DNA of 64,000 nucleotides from Gammaproteobacteria bacterium (GTDB lineage: Bacteria; Pseudomonadota; Gammaproteobacteria; Xanthomonadales; SZUA-36). Of the stretch, positions 27,801 through 36,358 are shown piece after piece (position 1 is the stretch's first letter; the number at the start of each line of letters is the position of its first letter). The translations under genes and the position numbers were made by a program. The DNA lies in NCBI GenBank assembly GCA_021772935.1, contig JAJFLA010000056.1:124001-188000 (forward strand). Direction: 5' to 3'. The notes beneath the pieces are model-generated. The model ran no database searches. It was given only the letters and a program-made list of their open reading frames with translations, and was not told the DNA's origin.

Positions 27801-28727
27801 CCCGGTTTACAGCGACAATTCGGGCAACAAGCCAAACGTCACTTTATGGATCGTCTTGGCAGTGAAGAGCAATGTGATAATGAGTTGGACTGGGTGTTCG
27901 GTGATTTACCCGGGTCAAAACTGACAGAAGATGACGACGGGCAATGCATCGAAGCATGGCCAGCGGTTGTTGACCAGGGTGAAGCCGTTGGTTTACGTAT
28001 GTTCGATACGGCCGAAGAAGCGGCGGTTGAACACCATCATGGCGTATTGCGCTTACTGGCATTGCAGCTTGGCGGCAAGTTGCGTGACCTGCGCAAACAC
28101 CATGGTTTGAGTGCTGTAGGTTTGATGGCATGGAGTGTAACTGGCTCAACTGAAAGATTACTTGATGAGTTGGTGGCGAGTAGCCTCTCGTTGGTGGCCG
28201 GCGCCCGTCCACTTGCAGTTCGTGACAAAACCTCATTCGAGGCATTGCTAAAGAGTGTGCGGGCTGAACTCGGTTTATCATTTCGCAAACAATCGGATAA
28301 CCTTGATAAGACACTGAAGTTATGGGCTGAAATTTCAAACATACTGGACGATGGTTTCTTTATCCGACGACCCCATGTGTTCAACGACATGCGCAGCCAA
28401 CTCGATGACATGGTCTACGAGGGCTTTTTGCACGAGTTATCGCCTGCCAGACTTGAGCATTACCCACGTTACCTGAAAGCCATGTGTATCCGGCTTGCAA
28501 GTGTGGAAAAGGATCCGCATCGTGATGCTGCCAGGGTGAAAGAAATAGATCCCTTCTGGCACCAGTATTTACACTTTTTGGAAACAGGCCAGGCATATGA
28601 TGCTGCTGTAGATGAGTATCGCTGGTTGATGGAGGAGTTCCGGGTATCACTGTTTGCGCAACAACTAGGTACTTGTGCGAAAGTATCGGTTCAGCGATTA
28701 CGTAAAGCCTGGCAGAAAATTGCTTGA
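24813..28727 (+). CDS. hrpA: ATP-dependent RNA helicase HrpA
   Basis: HrpA is a large DEAH-box helicase implicated in mRNA processing and rescue of collided ribosomes. The 1304-residue protein has the usual length. Walker A GETGSGKT lies at 103-110, DEAH at 200-203 (DEAHERS), SAT in ITSATI, and motif VI in QRKGRCGRLGPG. They are followed by the HA2/OB-fold domains and the long C-terminal DUF3418 region. Its stop is about 20 bp before a structured repeat element that separates it from relA. Confidence 0.97.
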   Translation: MGNDTKPSKVLDQVAGMLGDIMQSDAAWCRQRVKAARGRLKAGRPIDAIVKSLIDHCTQSAQQCQARQQRLPEPVYDPVLPIVEWREEIISAIKKHQVVVISGETGSGKTTQIPKMCMQAGRGIRGLIGCTQPRRIAAQAMADRVAEELGSPMGDVVGYQVRFREKLRKDSIIKFMTDGILLAETTHDRDLNVYDTIIIDEAHERSLNIDFLLGYLKQLLSRRPDLRIIITSATIDTEKFASHFNDAPVIEVSGRSYPVDIEYHPLDEDEAATQIADQPASRDLYASIARAVHRLNRIDAHADMLVFFSGEREIQEAGEFLQRQNFRHTEILPLYARLPVAEQRRVFHPGVARRIILSTNVAETSLTVPRIRFVIDTGFARISRYSHRSRVQRLPIEAISQASANQRKGRCGRLGPGTCIRLYSEADFDLRPEFTEPEILRTSLASVILRMLTTDLGTVEEFPFLDPPAPRMINDAYHLLFELGAISAARQPVKLGRQLARWPLDVRLARMLIEGSKKSCLYELIVLASAQSIQDPRERPLDASAAADEAHGRFEDDNSDFMTFLKLWQYLKQQRKEKSSSQFRKLCKREFLNWTRVNEWFDLYRQLSEQALEEKLSFSKEPATDGHIHQALLAGLLSHVGHRHPEDSSYMGPRSRTFHVFPGSGLFAKRPQWLMAAEIVETSKTYARINAVIKPEWIEAAAAHLLKHHYFDPHWSRKQGRVLAWEQVALFGLVIVEKRRVNYSKYNPLEARKIFITGALVRGELDTRAGFLKNNQQVREDIEEMEHKRRKHDVMADESSLFEFFDARIPDSVFDSISFEKWLKELGPSGRQQLYIGHDVLMHEQAGDAPGDLYPDALVIGVGNLPLNYQFMPGDAADGVTLVVPLERLNTLAKGQLQWLVPGLLRDKIIALIKNLPKPQRRMLTPVPQFADAALERVRDRYPSPLLPALVGALKDMTGIEIDLSLFDESLLPDYLRFRIEVIDANEKSIAISRDLPGLQRQFGQQAKRHFMDRLGSEEQCDNELDWVFGDLPGSKLTEDDDGQCIEAWPAVVDQGEAVGLRMFDTAEEAAVEHHHGVLRLLALQLGGKLRDLRKHHGLSAVGLMAWSVTGSTERLLDELVASSLSLVAGARPLAVRDKTSFEALLKSVRAELGLSFRKQSDNLDKTLKLWAEISNILDDGFFIRRPHVFNDMRSQLDDMVYEGFLHELSPARLEHYPRYLKAMCIRLASVEKDPHRDAARVKEIDPFWHQYLHFLETGQAYDAAVDEYRWLMEEFRVSLFAQQLGTCAKVSVQRLRKAWQKIA

Positions 28728-29069
28728 ACGCGTGTCATACGGCACTAGTGCTCCTTCCATGTGATAACTACGGATTCAGAGGTACCCAGATGTTTCAGGA
28801 CAAGATGCAGACAGCAGTGAATGGCCCGGTCCTTCACAAGGGCTACATCGCAGTACTGGAACGTCTGGGTACCTCCCTGCGGGCGAGCTGGGAAGTGGTC
28901 GTCCGTAGTGCCGCAACACTTGGCAAGGACCGGGCCATTACTTGCGTGCTGCAACCCTACGGTCAACCACTTCCCAACTCGCTGAACTCGCAGTTATCAC
29001 ATGGAAGGAGCATTAGCTTGCTGCACACACAGCTTGCAATATACGGTGTAAGTACAACATATTCTGATA
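28728..29069. other. hrpA-relA intergenic region
   Basis: This 342-bp gap is almost entirely the structured element (28749-29012). The remaining 57 bp before relA (29013-29069) has no obvious Shine-Dalgarno. The relA promoter must lie in these 57 bp, in the element itself, or upstream in hrpA. A 118-codon plus-strand frame here runs across inverted repeats and is not a gene. Confidence 0.6.
28749..29012. mobile_element. Structured MITE-like element 2, twin hairpins with complementary loops
   Basis: A 264-bp non-coding element with terminal inverted repeats of about 31 bp (from TGCTCCTTCCATGTGATAAC at 28749; mirrored up to 29012). It is flanked by CTAG (28745-28748) and TTAG (29013-29016). 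The left arm is a stem of about 21 bp pairing 28779-28801 with 28853-28875. It encloses a hairpin GTGAA/TTCAC with an 11-nt loop (28822-28832, TGGCCCGGTCC). The right arm is a 25-bp imperfect stem of 28884-28908 with 28957-28981. It encloses a hairpin GCAAG/CTTGC with a loop spanning GACCGGGCCATTA. The left loop is exactly complementary to GGACCGGGCCA at 28927-28937. CCCTGCGGG (28875-28883) is central. The architecture equals that of the element before pilB, although stems and ends differ in sequence. Confidence 0.85.
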
Positions 29070-31235
29070 ATGACAAATAACACTGACAATGCACTGACTG
29101 CCTGGTTGCAGGCCTACCATGATTCCGTTGGAAGCCCAGCTGATGAGTGTCTGCGCTTGTACGGCAGCGTGTGGCAAGGCAAGTTGGCAAGTGAAAAAAA
29201 CCTGTCACTCCTTCGGCAATTGTTGGAGGTGATGTCAGGTCTGTCACCTGACCCACGCACGGTTGCTTGTGCGATGTTGTTTGTTGCTACCGAATGTGGT
29301 CAAGACCTTGAGTTAATAACCGCTGAAATATCAAGCAAAGTCAGTGATCAACTTGATCAGTTGCTGTACCTGATAAAACTTGAGTCGGAACACTTGCCTG
29401 CAAGTACCGGGCATAGTGCTGAAGGTCTGCGCAGGATGTTACTGGCGTTGGTCAAGGATGTGCGCGTAGTGCTGATTGCTTTGGCCTGGCAGCTGGTAAA
29501 GCTACGTGGGGCGAAAGATAACCCAGCACAAGCGGTTAGCCTGGCAAGGGAAGTCATATTGATCCACGCGCCGCTGGCCAATCGGCTTGGTGTGTGGCAA
29601 TTGAAATGGGAACTGGAGGACCTGGCTTTTCGTTTTGATCAGCCGGAGGATTACCGCCGAATCGCCCGGCTCGTGGATGAACGCCGTTCCGACCGTGAAA
29701 GCTTTATCCGGTTGTTTATTGAAAAACTCGGAACAGCAATAAGCTCTGCCAACCTCAAGGGTGAAGTCAAAGGCCGCCCTAAACACATATACAGCATCTG
29801 GAAAAAAATGCAGCGTAAAGGGCTGGATTTTCACGAGTTGTTTGATGTCAGAGCTGTGCGTGTGTTGGTCGATGACATACCAGCCTGTTACAGCGTATTG
29901 GGCTTGGTGCACACACTATGGCAACCCATTCCGGGGGAGTTCGATGATTACATCACCATGCCCAAGGGTAATGATTACCAGTCTTTGCATACGGCTGTTG
30001 TTGGACCTCAAGGCAAGGTTGTAGAGGTCCAGATTCGTACTTATGAAATGAACGAACATGCTGAACTCGGTGTGGCCTCACACTGGCGTTACAAGGAAGG
30101 GGGTCCGAATGATCCAGCTTTCGATAACAAGATTGCTGTCATGCGGCAACTGCTGGATTCCGGTGAGGACAAGCTGGATGATGAAAGTCTGCTTGAGAGC
30201 TTCAAAACGGCAGCTAGCGAGGATCGCGTATACGTGTTAACACCCCAGGGGCAGGTTATCGATCTGGCACTTGGCGCAACCGTTCTGGACTTTGCTTACC
30301 ATGTCCATACCGAGGTTGGTCATCGCTGTCAGGGGGCAAAGGTCAATGGCCGCATTGTTCCGCTAACCCATCATTTGCAGACGGGCAATCGGGTGGAGAT
30401 TCTTACCGGCAAACACCCAAGACCCAGCCGGGACTGGCTCAATCCACGGCTCGGGTTTATCCGTGGTGCGCGGGCGAGATCCAAGGTGCGCCAATGGTTT
30501 CGGCGTGAAAGTCACGAGGACAACCTGCGCCAGGGAAAGGAAGTGCTGGAGGCAGACCTAAAACGTCTTGGTCTATTGACTTCTGATCTGGAGAGCGTGC
30601 CGGAGAGGTTTAATTTCAATTCCGTGGATGATCTGTATGCTGCGGTGGGTAATGGTGATTTAACCGTTGGTCAGGTTGTTCATGCTGTTGAGCGTTACAA
30701 AGTCAAGGATGTCGAGCTAACGGCCCAGGACCTGGTTACGAAAACACCCAAACGCCGTCGTACACAAGCTGGCAGAGAGAGCAGTGATGTAACCATTGAA
30801 GGCGTGGGTAATTTGATGACTACCATGGCAGGTTGTTGTCAGCCTGTTCCCGGTGATCCGGTTTGCGGATATATCACACGAGGTCGGGGTGTGACCATTC
30901 ATCGTGATGACTGCCCCAACGTATTGCGCTGGGTGAGAGAGGATAATCCACGTTTGATTCAGGTGCGCTGGAGGAAACAGGTGGATTCAGGCTACCGCGT
31001 CAACCTGTTGCTCAGGGCATACAACCGACGAGAATTGATCAAGGATATCTCATCGATGATGGCAACCTCGGATGTGACTGTGACCGATATCAATAGTCAT
31101 GTTGATGAATTAACCGAAGAGGTCGCTATCCGTTTACAGGTGGCGGTAAAAGATTATCAACAGCTTAGTGATTTATTAAACCGGCTGAACACGATCCCCA
31201 ATGTGTACGAGGCCCGTAGATTGAGAGAGGTTTAA
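29070..31235 (+). CDS. relA: (p)ppGpp synthetase RelA
   Basis: RelA makes ppGpp on starved ribosomes. The 721-residue protein has an N-terminal pseudo-hydrolase domain in which the HD motif is missing (about 50-110), so it is RelA rather than the bifunctional SpoT. It has a synthetase domain with GRPKHIYSIWKKM and the RelA-type acidic motif EFDDYI plus NDYQSLHT, a TGS domain (VYVLTPQGQVIDL), a zinc-finger-like region with GCCQPVPGD and HRDDCPN, and a C-terminal ACT domain. The product is therefore predicted to synthesise only. Its leader is interrupted by a structured repeat element. Confidence 0.96.
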   Translation: MTNNTDNALTAWLQAYHDSVGSPADECLRLYGSVWQGKLASEKNLSLLRQLLEVMSGLSPDPRTVACAMLFVATECGQDLELITAEISSKVSDQLDQLLYLIKLESEHLPASTGHSAEGLRRMLLALVKDVRVVLIALAWQLVKLRGAKDNPAQAVSLAREVILIHAPLANRLGVWQLKWELEDLAFRFDQPEDYRRIARLVDERRSDRESFIRLFIEKLGTAISSANLKGEVKGRPKHIYSIWKKMQRKGLDFHELFDVRAVRVLVDDIPACYSVLGLVHTLWQPIPGEFDDYITMPKGNDYQSLHTAVVGPQGKVVEVQIRTYEMNEHAELGVASHWRYKEGGPNDPAFDNKIAVMRQLLDSGEDKLDDESLLESFKTAASEDRVYVLTPQGQVIDLALGATVLDFAYHVHTEVGHRCQGAKVNGRIVPLTHHLQTGNRVEILTGKHPRPSRDWLNPRLGFIRGARARSKVRQWFRRESHEDNLRQGKEVLEADLKRLGLLTSDLESVPERFNFNSVDDLYAAVGNGDLTVGQVVHAVERYKVKDVELTAQDLVTKTPKRRRTQAGRESSDVTIEGVGNLMTTMAGCCQPVPGDPVCGYITRGRGVTIHRDDCPNVLRWVREDNPRLIQVRWRKQVDSGYRVNLLLRAYNRRELIKDISSMMATSDVTVTDINSHVDELTEEVAIRLQVAVKDYQQLSDLLNRLNTIPNVYEARRLREV

Positions 31236-31276
31236 GAGCGTATAAGGTTTCGTTTGATCTTCTCGCGCTGAAAAAG

Positions 31277-31336
31277 ATCAGGGTCAAATCCAGACCTTGG
31301 TCTGAGTCTGGTCCCTGCTCCTGTCCCCGGGACAGC
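31277..31336. terminator. Palindromic repeat / bidirectional terminator between relA and glycosyltransferase
   Basis: Between convergent genes, CAGACC-TT-GGTCTG (31291-31304) forms a hairpin and CTGTCC-CCG-GGACAG (31321-31335) a second. The reverse strand contains GGGACCAGACTC, resembling the GGGGTCAGACTC units at 20.8 kb, so this is probably a degenerate member of that repeat family serving as a terminator for both genes. Confidence 0.6.
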
Positions 31337-34300
31337 TTATGGGTCTTGCTGGGATAATGAATCGAACAGGGACAGGATGCTGTCACGCGCAGCTTCGATG
31401 GAAAAATGTTTTTTGACATTTTTTATCGATGCATCTGAGAGCTTGTTCCACAATGTTTCGTCCTGATAAAGCCTGACAACTTCACGAGCAAACGATTCAG
31501 CATCTTCAGCAAGCAGGAACTCTCTTTCATGTTCTGCAAACATGCCTTCTCCAGCAACGGCGGTGGCAACAACCGGTTGACCGTGTGCCATGCTCATGTT
31601 GACCTTTCCTTTCACACCGGCGCCATAACGCAAAGGTGCAACTGCCAGACGACAGTCGCTCAGGAATGGTTGCAGGGATTCGACAAAGCCATGAAACACC
31701 ACACCGTCCCCCTGTAAGGAGCTGACTTGTTCCGGCGCCTTGCTGCCGATCAGGTGGAACCGCATTTCCGGTAGTTGAGCGTGGATCAATGGCCATACAT
31801 CTTTCACAAACCAACAAGCTGCATCGATGTTGGGTGGGTGTTGATAACCACCGACGAAATAGATATCCTTTCTTTCAGAAAAACACTTGTCCCGCCCCGG
31901 AACGTGGTGGATGTTGGAAAGTATATGTACTTTTTCACCAGGTGCATCTTGGGTCAGTACTTCTTGTTCGACCGAGCTTACGACCAATGTCACATCTGCC
32001 GCCTTGATAACCGATAATTCAGCACGCTGGGTTTGTGCGGCTGTGCTTCTCAGTGTCTTACTTTTTTCAAGCTCAGCAAGACGTTGTTCACGCAGATAGT
32101 GCAGGTCTACGGTGTCAAAAATAAAGCGAGCCTTGGGACAATAGCGCTTAATCAAAGCTACATAATTAGTTGCAATGTAGTGTCGACTGATAAAGACATA
32201 GTCGTATTCGTTACCACGTTCGCGGAAGAAATCTGTCAAGGAATCCAGCCATGGATGGTACAGGACCTCAATCCCGACTTTTTGCAGGTCACGTGTATAG
32301 CGCCCGGTATAGGCACGATTGTCGGCAAAAAATGTGACGTCGTACCCGAGTTGCTTGCAGATACGTAGTAGATTGGTCAGGCGTACGCTGCCAGAATCCT
32401 GATCAGGTTCAGGCGTGGTAGCGTCAACAAACAAAATTTGACCTTTACTCCTGTGGTGGCTCGCTTTTCGGGCAGCCGATCGGTCTTCAGGGTTGGAATT
32501 ACCTTGCGGTTGAGATTCAAGCTCAGACTGCCATCGCTGCAGGAACTTTTTCTGGTTGATAAGCTGAAATTTCTTGGTGCCGCTGGATGTGTCGGTGCCA
32601 GAGGTGATTCCTTCATGGTGGATGATGACTGACAAGGGTTGAACCAGTACCTTGTAACCGGACGCTCGTACCTTGAAAGCCAGGTCGGTGTCTTCGTAAT
32701 AAGCAGGAGCATAGCGTTCGTCCAAACCGCCTATCTGGTGGAAATAGTCGGTTTTCAGAGCGATACAAGCGCCGGAACAGTAGTCTGCTTCGCGTAGAAA
32801 ATGGTACTCAGGCCGATCCGCATCATCCCCACGGCCATAGTTCCAGCCTGAACCATCACTGAATATAATGCCGCCAGATTCCTGCAAGCTGCCATCAGGA
32901 TATACCAGTCGCGAGCCAACCAGACCAGCTTCGGGTTCCCGCTTAAAGGTGTTGATCAATTCATCAAGCCAAGCTTCGGTTACCTGTGTGTCGTTGTTCA
33001 GTAATACCAGAAATTCTCCCCGGGCATGTTTCGCGCCGCGGTTACAGCTGCCGACAAAACCAAGGTTCTGATCATTTCTCAGATGTTGTATGCCTTCAAT
33101 GTGTGTCAATTGTTCAGCAGTTTCGTCACTGGACTGGTCATCAACAACGATTACTTCAAATGAATAGCTACCTCTGGCCTCCAGCAAACTGTGCAGACAG
33201 GCGGCTGTGTAATCCCATTTGTTATAAACCGGGATGACAATACTGACATCTGGCTGTTCAAAAACCTGGAAAGAACCTGGTGATCCAGAGCTGTCAACGG
33301 GCTTCGGGTCAGTCTTGGATTCCTGCGTTGAAAGGGCCTCAGTACCGTTGTATTGCAATCGTTGCAAAGTGCCTGCAAAACCTTGTGTCGCCAGGTTGCG
33401 AACCAAGTTTGAAAACAACCACGGCCAACGCAAGGGGTTCCAACCACGTGCCTGCATAAAATTCTTTATAACACGCCGCATGGCACGAAGTGGTCGGGTA
33501 ATTTTCCAGGATGTGCTTTGTAATATCAGTGCGCGTTCTGCTGTGATGGTCTGATAGTCTGATTCGAGCTGGCCCAGGCGTGCGCTCTTCTCTCCCAGCT
33601 CCGTTTGCACATGCTGCAGTGCTGTGCGAGTGTCTTCCAATACCTCAGCCTGTTGCTCCATATCTGATTGTTTTTCTGTCAACATTTGTTTGAGTTCGCT
33701 GATTTCAGCATTGAGTTGTTCAACCCACTTTTCACGTCGTTTTTGTTCCTGTTCCAGGTCTTTGTTGATCTGTTGAGCCCATGCGGTCCTTTCCTTGACA
33801 TCGATTGCAAGTTGTTTGCCGCGTGATCGCTCCAATTTCAACAAGTCATCGGCCTTTTGTGCCCACTTAGTTCTTTCCTTGACGTCTTTTTCAAGTTGTT
33901 TGCCGCGTGATCGTTCCAGTTTCAGTAATTCATCGGCCTTTTGCGCCCACTGGGTCCTTTCCTTGACGTCCTTGGTCAGCTGTTTGCCGCGTGATCGCTC
34001 CAGTTTCAATAAGTCATCAACCTTCCGCGCCCACCGGTTTTTTTCCTTGACCTCCTTAGCCAATTGCTTGCCATGTAATCGCTCATGGTTTAGTAAATCA
34101 TTGGTCTTTAACGCCCACTCGGATCTGAGTTTGACCTCCTGAACCAGTTTATTCTGTTCCGCCTGGGCAAGATGCAGTTCGGTAACTGACATTGATCGCT
34201 GATAATCTGCGGCGGCCCGTTGTACCTGTGAAGGTCCGGTATCAAATGGTATGAACGTCTTCACGTCCATAGCTGGTGGACAAAATTTGTTGTACCTGGT

Positions 34301-36196
34301 GACCATCTGTTGGGGTGTGACCATAGTGCTGGTCGACAGTTTCTGGCGTACCGCTTTGATTTGACTCGGGTTGCGGCATAGTGCGGTCACCTGGCTGATC
34401 ATAGCATTGGCTTCAGCCTTGATTAACCAACCCGTTGTGCCGTGCGTGATGCGCTCTGGGAAGCTTCCATTACGGGTCGCCATAACGGGTATCTGTAATT
34501 GTTGTAACTCTGACAATGTATAGCTGAATGTTTCGGGCACGACAGACAAAAGTGCAGCAAAATCCGGTCCGATGGTGGTCAGTAGGTGGCTCAATGTGTC
34601 ACGGTCGTATTCAAGTACCACATCGACGCCGGAGATGCCAAAAAACGCTTCACCCGATTTACCGGCGCCTAGCAAGTAGACCTGCACGTGTTCAGCCAGT
34701 TTGGGCAGCGCGCGTGACAATAGCTTCTGACCTTTGCCTTCCTGCATGCGCCCCAGGATTACCATGCGCAGGCGTTTGTCTTCACGCGGTTTAGGTAAAA
34801 CGGGTTTCATCCCTGACATGATCGGAAAACCATGTGGGATAATCTTGCTTTTGAGTCCTGCAAATTTGGGTTCAAGCTTGTTTTGTAAGTCCAGAACCCA
34901 CTTGCCCGGCGCTGCAATTTTTACATTGAAATCAGTAACAGTTTGCAAATACGCCTTGTGGATAATTGACCAGGCAAGAACATCTTTATCCGGAAAGTTC
35001 TGGTTTCTCTTATGCTCTGACAAGGCCTTTTCAAGGTTTGTGCCACCAACGGTATACAGGTATGAGTCCGGGCTCACGTTAAGCAAAGGCCAGATTGGAA
35101 AGTGGTCATGCAAAATCTGCAACGTGGGTAAACCGGTGCGCAAAGGGTCGAGGCTGTGGCCGATAAGGGAGGAGATAAATACCCGGCCGATTTCGAATCG
35201 ATGGCAAATATCTGAAAGTATCTTCTGGTAGTTGGTATCGGTATCGCTTATGGACTCTATGGGCGGTTGCAGCCACCAGCTGGCGATAGGGCAGCGTAGC
35301 TCATTTCCAACATATAGTGACAGTTTTTGTCCATGAGCGTGGCCCGATTGCGTGAGTTCTGAGCGCAGTTGATAATGGGTATGGTGGTGGTCAGTTTCTA
35401 TAAATGACCTTAGCCATTGGCCAACTCCCCCGCCCCAGCTGTGAGTAATGTGCAGGGTAGCGAATTTTTCCAAGCTATGAGTTGTTGGAAGAACTGCAAT
35501 TTCTGCGTTAAACCAGTCCTGGAGTCTTGCACTCAGCTCACTGAAAGGCGGTGGGCAAGTGGATTCATGTGGTTCTAATGTCAGTGGCTCAAAAACCTGA
35601 AAAGCTGAATCATGCAGAAATATATGATCAGGCACCTGGAGTTTTCCACCCGCGGCCAATAATTCTTGCATCAGGGTGCCATGACGGGTTTTGGCAGTCA
35701 GGCACTTAACAGCTGCAACTGAAAGAAATACAAAATGGTCGACCCATTCGGTTAATGTATGCAGGTTCCCCGGAGCCAGCAGATTCACAAGGCCCGCAAG
35801 ATCAATTTCTTTGCCGTGTGAAGGGGGGTGTAAGCCGGCAAAAGGGTTTAATGAGGTATCAGCATTTGAAAGCAGGCTCAGGACCAAAGGTTTATCAGTT
35901 TGTTCAAGTAGTTCGGCAAGCTGGTCGAGCAGGGGTTTGCTTGGTTGCAAACCGGCGCGCAGGAAAACAACAGGTCTTGCGGGGAACAGCTTAGCCAACT
36001 CAGCCAAAAGCAAACCAGGTTGATCGTAGCCGTTTACAGTTGTTGTCGTACCATCAATCGTGAGCTTGCTGCAAAGTGGTAATCCCAGCTCCAATAAGGT
36101 TTGTAACTGGTCCACAGTAATTTGGCCGTGGTCTTTCGCATGTACGTAGATTACGGGCTTGGTTGACAGTTTACTGAGCGTTTTCTTTTCAGTCAT
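31337..36196 (-). CDS. Giant multidomain glycosyltransferase (GT4 - coiled coil - GT2 - GT4)
   Basis: From the ATG at 36196 (MTEKKTLSKLST) the protein has about 1619 residues. An N-terminal region without clear family (1-400) is followed by a GT4-like (GT-B) domain (about 400-640; LGRMQEGKGQ and PETFSYTLSELQQLQIPV), and a long coiled coil (about 680-865) containing four near-identical 28-residue repeats. A GT2 (GT-A) domain follows (about 975-1210; VSIVIPVYNKWDYT, LNNDTQV, and YYEDTDLAFKVR), then a second GT4-like domain (about 1250-1619). Such fusions build O-antigen or other surface polysaccharides at the cytoplasmic membrane face. The coiled coil may act as a spacer or ruler, by analogy to E. 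coli O9a chain-length control. It is monocistronic and divergent from mrcB. Confidence 0.85.
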   Translation of the reverse strand: MTEKKTLSKLSTKPVIYVHAKDHGQITVDQLQTLLELGLPLCSKLTIDGTTTTVNGYDQPGLLLAELAKLFPARPVVFLRAGLQPSKPLLDQLAELLEQTDKPLVLSLLSNADTSLNPFAGLHPPSHGKEIDLAGLVNLLAPGNLHTLTEWVDHFVFLSVAAVKCLTAKTRHGTLMQELLAAGGKLQVPDHIFLHDSAFQVFEPLTLEPHESTCPPPFSELSARLQDWFNAEIAVLPTTHSLEKFATLHITHSWGGGVGQWLRSFIETDHHHTHYQLRSELTQSGHAHGQKLSLYVGNELRCPIASWWLQPPIESISDTDTNYQKILSDICHRFEIGRVFISSLIGHSLDPLRTGLPTLQILHDHFPIWPLLNVSPDSYLYTVGGTNLEKALSEHKRNQNFPDKDVLAWSIIHKAYLQTVTDFNVKIAAPGKWVLDLQNKLEPKFAGLKSKIIPHGFPIMSGMKPVLPKPREDKRLRMVILGRMQEGKGQKLLSRALPKLAEHVQVYLLGAGKSGEAFFGISGVDVVLEYDRDTLSHLLTTIGPDFAALLSVVPETFSYTLSELQQLQIPVMATRNGSFPERITHGTTGWLIKAEANAMISQVTALCRNPSQIKAVRQKLSTSTMVTPQQMVTRYNKFCPPAMDVKTFIPFDTGPSQVQRAAADYQRSMSVTELHLAQAEQNKLVQEVKLRSEWALKTNDLLNHERLHGKQLAKEVKEKNRWARKVDDLLKLERSRGKQLTKDVKERTQWAQKADELLKLERSRGKQLEKDVKERTKWAQKADDLLKLERSRGKQLAIDVKERTAWAQQINKDLEQEQKRREKWVEQLNAEISELKQMLTEKQSDMEQQAEVLEDTRTALQHVQTELGEKSARLGQLESDYQTITAERALILQSTSWKITRPLRAMRRVIKNFMQARGWNPLRWPWLFSNLVRNLATQGFAGTLQRLQYNGTEALSTQESKTDPKPVDSSGSPGSFQVFEQPDVSIVIPVYNKWDYTAACLHSLLEARGSYSFEVIVVDDQSSDETAEQLTHIEGIQHLRNDQNLGFVGSCNRGAKHARGEFLVLLNNDTQVTEAWLDELINTFKREPEAGLVGSRLVYPDGSLQESGGIIFSDGSGWNYGRGDDADRPEYHFLREADYCSGACIALKTDYFHQIGGLDERYAPAYYEDTDLAFKVRASGYKVLVQPLSVIIHHEGITSGTDTSSGTKKFQLINQKKFLQRWQSELESQPQGNSNPEDRSAARKASHHRSKGQILFVDATTPEPDQDSGSVRLTNLLRICKQLGYDVTFFADNRAYTGRYTRDLQKVGIEVLYHPWLDSLTDFFRERGNEYDYVFISRHYIATNYVALIKRYCPKARFIFDTVDLHYLREQRLAELEKSKTLRSTAAQTQRAELSVIKAADVTLVVSSVEQEVLTQDAPGEKVHILSNIHHVPGRDKCFSERKDIYFVGGYQHPPNIDAACWFVKDVWPLIHAQLPEMRFHLIGSKAPEQVSSLQGDGVVFHGFVESLQPFLSDCRLAVAPLRYGAGVKGKVNMSMAHGQPVVATAVAGEGMFAEHEREFLLAEDAESFAREVVRLYQDETLWNKLSDASIKNVKKHFSIEAARDSILSLFDSLSQQDP
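33778..34140. repeat. In-frame 84-bp tandem repeats encoding a coiled coil
   Basis: About four tandem units of 84 bp inside the giant glycosyltransferase gene encode 28-residue repeats of the form LLKLERSRGKQL...DVKERTxWAQKA. The three central units are nearly identical in DNA as well as protein, which suggests recent expansion or gene conversion. Twenty-eight residues equal four heptads, so copy-number change would keep the coiled-coil register. Confidence 0.9.
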
Positions 36197-36358
36197 TTTA
36201 ATTTGCCACGTAACTGGATACGAGTGGTATTTGATCCCGGCCCGTGTTTTAAAATCATTTATTAAGTGATTGTCAGATGGATTATACCAAGACAAAGCGC
36301 GGCTATTATGGATAATGATTGAATTGATGTCACCCGATATCAAGAAGTATGAGAATAA

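Noticed and set aside
28724-29080. 118-codon plus-strand frame (and a shorter minus-strand frame) between hrpA and relA
   Set aside because: Both run through the inverted repeats of the structured element; palindromic sequence gives open frames on both strands without protein-like composition or family similarity.
33778-34140. Regular 84-bp repeats considered as a CRISPR-like array
   Set aside because: There are no unique spacers; the units are contiguous, in frame and encode heptads of a coiled coil.
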